22,475 nt of DNA, from contig JAUUSS010000030.1 in NCBI GenBank assembly GCA_030841765.1, positions 1 to 22,475 on the forward strand. The letters run 5' to 3'. This DNA comes from Collinsella aerofaciens (lineage in GTDB: Bacteria; Actinomycetota; Coriobacteriia; Coriobacteriales; Coriobacteriaceae). The number at the start of each line of letters is the position of its first letter. The first letter of the stretch is position 1. Both the position numbers and the translations under genes were made by a program. Below, piece after piece: positions 8,170 to 13,495 of this stretch. The notes under the pieces are model-generated. The model was not told the origin of the DNA and searched no databases. It saw only the letters and a program-made list of their open reading frames with translations.

Positions 8170-8273
8170 CGTTGCTTCGAACGTTGCTTGAGTGCCTCGG
8201 AAAGCCCGACGAGCGCCGTGAAGAACGAGACCAAAGCGGTCAGAAGTCTCACGAAATCAATCAGATCGGTCAT
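8148..8273 (-). CDS. 41-residue hydrophobic basic peptide, type I toxin-like
   Basis: The product begins MTDLIDFVRLLTALVSFFTA and continues LVGLSEALKQRSKQRKRGRRR minus the overlap implied by the coordinates: one membrane-spanning helix at about 4-28 and a strongly basic tail from 29 to 41. The ATG at 8273 has a near-perfect anti-16S match, GGAGGTGAT, with GGAGG eight bases from the start, which makes this short frame convincing. That site is paired in a stem with CCTCC a few bases upstream. The coding strand contains a tandem AAGCAACGT TCG AAGCAACGT. A convergent RNA candidate overlaps the 3' end, and a LexA-box-like dyad overlaps the predicted -35. Size, topology, masked ribosome site and antisense partner are the hallmarks of type I toxins (Fst, TisB and TxpA types). 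A holin-like or regulatory peptide is the alternative. Toxicity is not shown. Confidence 0.7.
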   Translation of the reverse strand: MTDLIDFVRLLTALVSFFTALVGLSEALKQRSKQRKRGRRR

Positions 8274-8277
8274 GGGC

Positions 8278-8299
8278 ATCACCTCCCATCAGATGGAGG
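8278..8299 (-). promoter_or_regulatory. Masked ribosome binding site of the small peptide gene
   Basis: On the minus strand CCTCC-ATC (8299-8295 read as the complement of GGAGG, then 8294-8292) can pair with GAT-GGAGG (8290-8282), hiding the Shine-Dalgarno in a stem with a one-base asymmetric bulge. Such sequestration is usual in type I toxin messages. Confidence 0.5.
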
Positions 8300-8337
8300 G
8301 CGTTGCCCGGCACATGGAACTGCCGCCAACAGTATCA

Positions 8338-8383
8338 ATTCTATCAAAGCGCAGTTAGATATGCGAATGTTTGTTCGCATATC
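8338..8383 (-). promoter_or_regulatory. Promoter overlapped by a LexA-box-like dyad
   Basis: GATATGCGAA (8358-8367) and TTCGCATATC (8374-8383) form a perfect 10-base inverted repeat. Its centre, CGAATGTTTGTTCG (8364-8377), differs by one base from the Gram-positive/actinobacterial SOS box CGAACnnnnGTTCG. On the minus strand TTCGCA (8367-8362), 18 bases, and TAGAAT (8343-8338) form a plausible promoter for the small peptide gene, placing the dyad over the -35. Confidence 0.45.
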
Positions 8384-8395
8384 AGAAGATCGAAA

Positions 8396-8436
8396 CTCGG
8401 GCATGGCGAAGGAACAGTTCCTTTGCCATGCCCGAG
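8396..8436. repeat. Long palindrome B, REP-like
   Basis: CTCGGGCATGGC (8396-8407) pairs with GCCATGCCCGAG (8425-8436), and the inner AAGGAAC/GTTCCTT continue the stem around 8416. The core GGAACaGTTCC parallels GGGACtGTCCC of palindrome A. On the minus strand it is followed by TTTCG, so weak termination is possible. Confidence 0.7.
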
Positions 8437-8462
8437 CTTGTCGCCGAACTGCCACCTACATT

Positions 8463-8660
8463 TTTCGAGTTATTCGGCCACGCTGCTGGTTCTGTATAAA
8501 TGCACCGCCGGGATTATCTGAGGTTTTTGTTCTTATTTGAGCGCATACATGCCCATTTGCGCACTTACGTCACCGAATCAAACACCATTAGAGGCATGAA
8601 TGTTCCCGAGAGGGCATCTTTAGCCATTTAACGACCTCCGACAGGCCGAATAACTCGAAA
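8463..8660. mobile_element. Possible small inverted-repeat (MITE-like) element
   Basis: A 17-base sequence, TTTCGAGTTATTCGGCC at 8463-8479, returns exactly inverted at 8644-8660, bounding 198 bases with no transposase. Inside is a 20-codon minus-strand frame. No clear target-site duplication is visible. An alternative is a regulatory RNA with a long closing stem. Confidence 0.35.
8565..8627 (-). CDS. Possible 20-residue peptide
   Basis: The frame reads MAKDALSGTFMPLMVFDSVT from ATG 8627 to TAA, and GGAGG sits seven bases before the start, an ideal position. No family is recognised and the peptide has no clear signal or membrane segment. It lies entirely inside the 17-base inverted repeat at 8463-8660. 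It may be a leader peptide or a chance frame; the ribosome site is the only real support. Confidence 0.3.
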   Translation of the reverse strand: MAKDALSGTFMPLMVFDSVT

Positions 8661-8713
8661 TTTGTTGGTGGCGAAAGCGTGACAGTCCTATACGCCAAAA
8701 GCCGGCATCTCCC

Positions 8714-8744
8714 ATGTGACAAAGTGACAGTCCCTTTGTCACAT
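8714..8744. repeat. REP-like palindrome C at the HAD gene end
   Basis: ATGTGACAAAG (8714-8724) pairs with CTTTGTCACAT (8734-8744) around GTGACAGTCC. It shares CAGTCCCTTTGTC with palindrome A and touches the stop codon of the HAD gene. No T-tract follows on the minus strand. Confidence 0.7.
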
Positions 8745-9607
8745 TATTCGATGACGGTGCGGGAGTTTTGCTTGCACATGGTGGCGAGCATGTGTTTGGG
8801 GACGGCGTGGACCATGCAGCTGCCGATAGTCGCGCTCGCGGCGGCCTTGGCCGCGTCACTGCCATTCTTGGTGGCATAGCTGCGACGGAAACGCTTGAGC
8901 ATGGCGATGTCGTTGCCGCCGTCGCCGTAGACCGCGACCTCATCCTCGGCAATACCGTAGTAGCCCGCCAGCCAAGCCACACTCTCGCCCTTGTTGCACG
9001 TCACGTCCGTGATCTCGAACATCACCGGATCAAACGGCGCGTTGACCACACGGTCCGAACGCTCGGCCAGATATGCCTTAAGGTCGCGCTCCAGCTCGGG
9101 CGAGATCACGCGGCAGTTAATCTTGCACACGTCATGGCGCAGGATGTCACCGATCGACTGGTCGAAGTACTGCTCCTCGTGATACCCGCCGCGCGCACGC
9201 ATGCCGCGCATCACAATACGCTTGATGGGGTTGTCCTTTTTAAAGCCCGCCTGATGCATCTCGAACGAACCGCTCGAAAACATGCCATCGGGCGTGGAGC
9301 AGTCAAAACAGATATCCGGAAACTCCTTGAGCAGCTCCTCGGTGATCTGTGGGTCGATGGTCCAGGTCTTGAGCACCTCGCCATGACTATCGCGCACGAT
9401 TGATCCATTGGAGCAGCAGGCGTCAAGCGCCAGGCCCGTAAAGCCATGCTCGCCGATCGGCAGCGTCGAGCGTCCGGTCGCGGGAACCACATGCAGGCCA
9501 GCCTCGGTCAGCTCGCGAATGGCACGACGGATGGTTCCGTCGGCCTCGTGCAGGGCGTTCAGCAGCGTTCCGTCTAAGTCACTCGCAAACATCTTGATCA
9601 TGGGCAT
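8744..9607 (-). CDS. HAD superfamily Cof-type sugar/nucleotide phosphatase
   Basis: This 287-residue protein is a HAD-IIB (Cof-like) hydrolase, a soluble Mg-dependent phosphatase of small phosphorylated metabolites. Motif I is FASDLDGTLL with the nucleophile D10 and acid/base D12, motif II is ATGRS at 43-47, motif III is K206 in CNKGESVAWLAGYYG, and motif IV is YGDGGNDIAML with the metal ligands around 229-233. The C2-type cap lies between about 85 and 195. Length is normal for the family. Two ATGs are possible (9607 and 9601), and the AAGGAG site is four or ten bases away, so the exact start is open. It appears to have its own promoter in the gap after the PII gene. Substrate specificity cannot be read from sequence. 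Confidence 0.92.
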   Translation of the reverse strand: MPMIKMFASDLDGTLLNALHEADGTIRRAIRELTEAGLHVVPATGRSTLPIGEHGFTGLALDACCSNGSIVRDSHGEVLKTWTIDPQITEELLKEFPDICFDCSTPDGMFSSGSFEMHQAGFKKDNPIKRIVMRGMRARGGYHEEQYFDQSIGDILRHDVCKINCRVISPELERDLKAYLAERSDRVVNAPFDPVMFEITDVTCNKGESVAWLAGYYGIAEDEVAVYGDGGNDIAMLKRFRRSYATKNGSDAAKAAASATIGSCMVHAVPKHMLATMCKQNSRTVIE

Positions 9608-9629
9608 GCCTCTCCTTCGTCTGCACGAT

Positions 9630-9657
9630 ATTGTAGACGAGAGCGGGCGCGTCCCAA
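9630..9657 (-). promoter_or_regulatory. Possible promoter of the HAD gene
   Basis: On the minus strand TTGGGA (9657-9652), 16 bases and TACAAT (9635-9630) form a fair promoter. It would begin transcription about 15 bases before the gene. It overlaps the hairpin at 9642-9673. Confidence 0.35.
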
Positions 9658-9673
9658 GAGAGACGCGCCCGCT
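9642..9673 (-). terminator. GC-rich hairpin after the PII gene
   Basis: AGCGGGCGCGTC (9642-9653) and GACGCGCCCGCT (9662-9673) form a perfect 12-base stem with an 8-base loop, 16 bases past the PII stop. There is no T-tract, so it may stabilise the message end or terminate inefficiently. Confidence 0.5.
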
Positions 9674-9688
9674 AGGCGAAAGATTGTC

Positions 9689-10027
9689 CTACACCGCGGC
9701 GGGGCCGTGTTCGCCGGTGCGGATGCGGATAACTTCCTCGACCGGCTCGACCCAGATCTTGCCGTCTCCAACGGCACCGGTGCGAGCAGCATTGCAGATA
9801 ATCTCGACAATTCCGTCGACATGCTCATCGGCGCAAATGAGCGTGAACTGCACCTTAGGGATCGTGTTGACAAGCAACTCGTTGCCGCGCGCGTATTCCT
9901 TCCAGCCATGCTGTGCACCGCAGCCCTGCACCTGGTTGATAGTCATGCCGCGAACATCGGCAGCAAACAGCGCATCTTTAAGAACCTCAAGCTTTTCCTG
10001 GCGCACGATAGCCGTGATCTTTTTCAT
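9689..10027 (-). CDS. glnK: PII nitrogen regulatory protein (GlnB/GlnK family)
   Basis: This is a 112-residue PII protein, the same length as E. coli GlnB and alignable without gaps: MKKITAIVRQEKLEVLKDAL at the start, GDGKIWV at 87-93 and VIRIRTGE near the end form the ATP and 2-oxoglutarate site. PII trimers sense ATP/ADP and 2-oxoglutarate and, next to amtB, usually block the ammonium channel. The T-loop (37-55) is unusual: residue 51, the Tyr uridylylated or adenylylated elsewhere, is Leu, and residue 46 is Ala; R47, G48 and K58 remain. Control is therefore probably by ligands alone. It starts at ATG 10027 with an AGAGG site eight bases upstream, and lies downstream of amtB on the same strand, separated by a long hairpin. 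The symbol glnK rests on that linkage. Confidence 0.9.
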   Translation of the reverse strand: MKKITAIVRQEKLEVLKDALFAADVRGMTINQVQGCGAQHGWKEYARGNELLVNTIPKVQFTLICADEHVDGIVEIICNAARTGAVGDGKIWVEPVEEVIRIRTGEHGPAAV

Positions 10028-10234
10028 AATGAATTCCTCTCAATAATTAACGTATCCCTTTACATGAGACGCGGGTTTCCCAGGTGCCGCAAACCAACCT
10101 CAGAAATCAAAAAGTTCAACTGACTGGTCTTAGCAGGTTTCCCAAGTGCCGCAGATTGCCGTGAAAGAGGAGCGAAGCGTACTTAAGTACGTGAGCGACG
10201 ATTGAACGGCAAGGTGCGGTGCTTGGGGAAGCTG
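10028..10234 (-). repeat. Long structured spacer between amtB and the PII gene
   Basis: The 207-base spacer can fold into a long hairpin starting at the amtB stop. CCCAAGtgCCGCA-gaTTGCCGT (10141-10162) pairs with ACGGCAA-ggTGCGGtgCTTGGG (10206-10227) with only two 2-base internal loops, and the apex contains the 14-base palindrome CGTACTTAAGTACG (10178-10191). The outer arm GGTTTCCCAAGTGCCGCA (10136-10153) is also repeated directly at 10074-10091 with one mismatch. It may be an RNA-processing or attenuation element, or a REP-type repeat inserted in the operon. Confidence 0.6.
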
Positions 10235-11512
10235 CTAATCGAGTCCGGAGAACGAGGGATAAGCGCTCTCGCCATGCTGACTCGCGTCCAGGCCCAGCGC
10301 CTCGTCGGCCTCGTCCACGTGCAGGCTGCCGTGGAACAGCGCCTTGACCACCGCGGCGGTCACCAAGTCGAGCACCAGTACAATAGCGACCGTCACCACA
10401 ATGCCCAAAATCTGCGAGACGAGCAGCGACACGTCGCCCGTGTAGAACAGGCCACCCTTACCGGTCCACGAGAGCTCCGGCACACAGAACAGGCCCGTGA
10501 GCACGCCGCCCAAGATGCCGCCGATGCCGTGGCAACCGAACGCGTCGAGCGCATCGTCGTAGCCAAACTTGGTCTTAAGATGGCTGATGGCCAGGTAGCA
10601 GACAGGCGAGACGATCAGGCCCATGACCAGCGCCGCCCACGGCTCGACAAAGCCCGCACCCGGCGTGACCACCACAAGGCCCGCAACCAGACCGGTGCTG
10701 GCGCCCACCAGCGTGGGTCGACCGGTGTGCACGCGCTCAACGGCGAGCCACGAGACCATACCCGCCGCGCTGGCCGTCACAGTGTTGAGGATGGCGAGCG
10801 CCGCCACGGCGTCGGCCTTAAACTCGCTGCCGCCGTTAAAGCCAAACCAGCCAAACCAAAGCAGGCCGGCGCCCAGCGCCACAAACGGCACGTTATGCGG
10901 ACGGTAGCTCACCATGCCAAAGCCGCGACGACGGCCGAGCATTAAGCAGAGAATCAGGCCCGTAAGACCGGACGAAATGTGCACCACGTCGCCGCCGGCA
11001 AAGTCGAGCGCGCCGATGATGTCGCCGATAAAAGAGCCATCGCCGCCCCAGACCATGTGGGCGAGCGGCGCATAGACCACGAGCAGCCAAATGCCCAGAA
11101 AGGCCGTCATGGCACCAAACTTAACGCGGCCGGCCAGGCTGCCCGTGACGATAGCAGCCGTGATCATGGCAAACGCCATCTGGAAGGCGATGTTGATGAT
11201 CTGAGGGTAGACGGCACCGCCCGCGGCATTGCCCTCGGCCGCCTGCAGCACCTGGTTGAGCACCGGTAGGCACAGCAACTGGTCAAGGCCTCCAATAAAC
11301 GGGCTGGAACCGTCGCCGCCGTAGGCCAGCGACCAGCCAGCAACAATCCACAGCACACCAACCAGGCCAATGGCGCCAAAGCACATAAGCATGGTGTTGA
11401 TGACATTTTTGCGCCTGGACAGGCCGCCATAGAAAAACGCCAGACCCGGTGTCATTAAAAACACGAGCATGGTGCAGATGAGCATAAACGTTGTCGATCC
11501 CGTATCGTACAT
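10235..11512 (-). CDS. amtB: Ammonium transporter AmtB
   Basis: This 425-residue inner-membrane protein belongs to the Amt/MEP/Rh family, which conducts ammonium as a trimer. It shows the usual 11 hydrophobic spans. The pore twin histidines are H178 in DVVHISSGLTGL and H328 in DAFGCHGIGGILGG; D170 (ALDFAGGDVVH) matches the conserved binding Asp, and F110/F114 lie in the gate helix. MTPGLAFFYGG near the N-terminus is also characteristic. There is no cleaved signal peptide; the first helix starts at about residue 7. The start is ATG 11512, preceded by AAGGGGGA. The C-terminal tail (about 398-425) is cytoplasmic. The PII gene follows on the same strand, the classic regulatory pair. Confidence 0.96.
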   Translation of the reverse strand: MYDTGSTTFMLICTMLVFLMTPGLAFFYGGLSRRKNVINTMLMCFGAIGLVGVLWIVAGWSLAYGGDGSSPFIGGLDQLLCLPVLNQVLQAAEGNAAGGAVYPQIINIAFQMAFAMITAAIVTGSLAGRVKFGAMTAFLGIWLLVVYAPLAHMVWGGDGSFIGDIIGALDFAGGDVVHISSGLTGLILCLMLGRRRGFGMVSYRPHNVPFVALGAGLLWFGWFGFNGGSEFKADAVAALAILNTVTASAAGMVSWLAVERVHTGRPTLVGASTGLVAGLVVVTPGAGFVEPWAALVMGLIVSPVCYLAISHLKTKFGYDDALDAFGCHGIGGILGGVLTGLFCVPELSWTGKGGLFYTGDVSLLVSQILGIVVTVAIVLVLDLVTAAVVKALFHGSLHVDEADEALGLDASQHGESAYPSFSGLD

Positions 11513-11614
11513 TCGTCCCCCTTGGTCGCATGAACGTTGTCGGCGCTCATGATGCGGCCGAGGGGCAACTGGTGTAGACCAGATACGGCGTTGTTAAACG
11601 CTGCGTTGTCGAAT

Positions 11615-11673
11615 GGAAACGGTGCCGCAATCTTGGAAACGGCGCGGCAACGGGCGCGAAACGAACGGGAAAC
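11615..11673. promoter_or_regulatory. Array of GAAAC boxes upstream of amtB
   Basis: GAAAC occurs at 11616, 11636, 11658 and 11669 on the + strand. The last two are separated by exactly six bases (GAAAC-N6-GAAAC), the spacing of actinobacterial GlnR half-sites, and the third lies 22 bases from the second. It is 103-160 bases upstream of amtB. Nitrogen control by a GlnR-like protein is inference. Confidence 0.3.
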
Positions 11674-11709
11674 GTGCGAACGAGAAGGGCGCGCTTGGCC
11701 CCGCTCTGG

Positions 11710-12730
11710 CTAGCGCCGGAACAGCTCGCGGGCTCGGTCGCGGAGGTCGGTAGCTCGGATGACGCCCTCGTAGCGGTTGATGCGCAGACGCGGGAAGGCG
11801 TTAAAGAAGCGTAGGTCGCGGCGGCTGAGTGACACGCTCGGCACCGGACGGCTCATGCGCTTGCCGGCAAGGCGACGACTGAGCGACGGACGAGGCATGC
11901 TCGGCGCGGCATCGGCCACGCGGCGGGCAGCAAGTGCCAGACCGCGGGCACCGTCCGCGATAAACGTCGGCATCGAAGCCTTCTCTCGCAGGGCATCGAG
12001 CGTCGCGTCACCCAGCTCGGCCAGCCACGCGTTAACGGCACGGCTACGGATGTGCGTCTGTGTCACCGAGTCAATCGTCGATTCGGGAATGCGCTCGAGC
12101 ATTGAGTCCGAGGCATCGGCAAGCGACTCGTTGATGCGGTCGGCAAGGTCGGCCCGGACGCGCTCCAGCTCATCGGACAGGCGGCGCCAGCTGGCCAACG
12201 AGCACGCCGCGTCGACCATCATCGCGACCGCGACGATAAAGGCGGACAGCCGCACAATCAGCACCGGCAGATGGCCAAGCAGCCCCAGCAATGCCGGCTC
12301 CACTAAACGGCAAATGCACAGCGCACCCAGGCCAAACGCGCAAGCCCAGTACAGGCAGATACGTCCGTGCAGGTTAAACGGTAGGTGCGAATAGTCCCAA
12401 AAGCGAGCGCCCGTTGTTTTTTCCAGCAGCACGCCCACGCTGTACTCAATCACGCTGCATACGAGCGCTGCAGCGACAAACTGGCTCGAGGCATCCGGAA
12501 TCCCACGCAACAGCAGCCAGCAGGCAATGCCGCCCGCGCCATAGATAGGGCAGCACGGCCCCAGCAAAAAAGCCACTGTTGGCAAATCGTCCGTGGTTGA
12601 GCATGGCGCAGACTGTCGATTCCCATGCCCAGCCGCAAAAACCGTAGAAGGCAAACGAGAGCACCAGCGCCGAGAGCGGACAGGCGGCGAGCGTCGCGCC
12701 GTCAAATGCCATATCAATCGCGGTTCCCAC
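11710..12730 (-). pseudogene. CmpB-type putative ABC transporter permease, frameshifted
   Basis: This is a membrane protein of the ABC_trans_CmpB (PF06541) type, split by one extra base. From GTG 12730 (AGAGGAGAGGG site upstream) the frame reads MGTAIDMAFDGATLAACPLS and then FYGFCGWAWESTVCAMLNHG up to NSGF at residue 54. The family continuation LLGPCCPIYGAGG, then VIEYSVGVLLEKTTGARFWD, lies in the other frame. The switch falls in a run of six A/T pairs at 12566-12571; five would join the frames into about 339 residues. Hydrophobic spans fill the first 190 residues, followed by a basic, helical soluble tail. The HD-domain gene ends three bases before this start, so they are one unit. It may be a true mutation, a phase-variable tract, slippage, or a sequencing error. 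Function is unproven for the family. Confidence 0.75.
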
Positions 12731-12733
12731 CGT

Positions 12734-13267
12734 CTACCCTCTCCTCTTTTCGTTCGAGCCCTCGTTCGAATCGTTCGCGCCGCCTTTGCGCGGTAGACGG
12801 CCGGCGACCGTCTCGCGCAGCGCGCACCATTTATCTGCCAGGCATACAATCCAAGCCTCACGACACGTCGGCGGCACTGGCACCAGCGGAAACATATGCC
12901 GCACGATGATATTCCGCTCGCGCGACGTCAGCTCAAAATCTTCCTCCGCACGTGCCAGGGCAAAAAACGGGTGGCGAAAGCCATGCAGCCGATGGCTTGG
13001 GTCGGGATCGTGCCAGTCATAGAGAAAGTAATCGTGCAGCAGGGCCCCGCGTAGCAACGAGGCGCGGTCGACCGAGACACCGACGCGGCCCAGGCGCTCG
13101 GCAAAGGACAGACTTGCCCGCGCCACCGAGGTCACATGCGCATACACCGTCACATCGCCATGCTGAATAAACTCGCGCGTCAGGTCCAGACGGCCCGCCT
13201 GTGCCAGTTGACGGGCAGCATGGTCCACTTCGCACGCGATTTTCTCGGCACGAACGACATCGGACAT
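12734..13267 (-). CDS. HD-domain protein (putative metal-dependent phosphohydrolase)
   Basis: This 177-residue soluble protein has an HD-superfamily core. The likely metal ligands are H44 (VYAHVTSVA), H78-D79 (LLHDYFLYDWHD) and D145 (VCLADKWCAL), with further histidines at 99 (GFRHP) and 124 (IIVRHMFP). The chosen start is ATG 13267 because AAGGAGG precedes it by five bases; an upstream in-frame ATG at 13339 would run through the promoter region and has no such site. Length and motif order match small HD hydrolases of Firmicutes and Actinobacteria, whose substrates are mostly unknown. The CmpB-type membrane gene starts three bases after its stop, so the two are co-translated. The last 20 residues are charged and low in complexity. 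Confidence 0.82.
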   Translation of the reverse strand: MSDVVRAEKIACEVDHAARQLAQAGRLDLTREFIQHGDVTVYAHVTSVARASLSFAERLGRVGVSVDRASLLRGALLHDYFLYDWHDPDPSHRLHGFRHPFFALARAEEDFELTSRERNIIVRHMFPLVPVPPTCREAWIVCLADKWCALRETVAGRLPRKGGANDSNEGSNEKRRG

Positions 13268-13356
13268 GCTGCCTCCTTCCAGCGACTCACGGCGACAAGC
13301 CACGGCCTGTGCGCAATCGATAAAAACATCATGGAACACATCAGTATGGCATCGGA

Positions 13357-13368
13357 CAAAACGTTTTG
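13357..13368. promoter_or_regulatory. Operator-like palindrome in a divergent promoter region
   Basis: CAAAACGTTTTG is a perfect 12-base palindrome with a central CG, as in LacI/GalR-type operators. It lies between the divergent HD-domain gene and the Dxs-like gene. No cognate regulator is seen in the window. Confidence 0.3.
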
Positions 13369-13495
13369 CCCCGCCAGTTGGCGAATTACCGCGCCGCCGT
13401 CACATATCAAACGCCAAAATGTGCGAGACTGTTTTGTGCAATTGTGCCGGCCGAGGGAGCGCCGGCGCTCGATTCGCATGGAGTAACCCACAACG

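Noticed and set aside
8172..8540. A 122-codon + strand frame over the toxin-like locus
   Set aside because: It has no ribosome site and crosses several palindromes; the minus-strand 41-codon frame is far better supported.
9408..10046. A 212-codon + strand frame across the HAD and PII genes
   Set aside because: It is antisense to two well-recognised genes and Ser-rich, without any motif.
12734..12861. N-terminal part of the 383-codon minus-strand frame (to 12861) as the start of the CmpB protein
   Set aside because: It overlaps the HD-domain gene and is Arg-rich; family motifs of the CmpB N-terminus lie in the other frame from GTG 12730.
13268..13339. Upstream ATG of the HD-domain gene
   Set aside because: AAGGAGG directly precedes the ATG at 13267, and the extension would cover the divergent promoter region.
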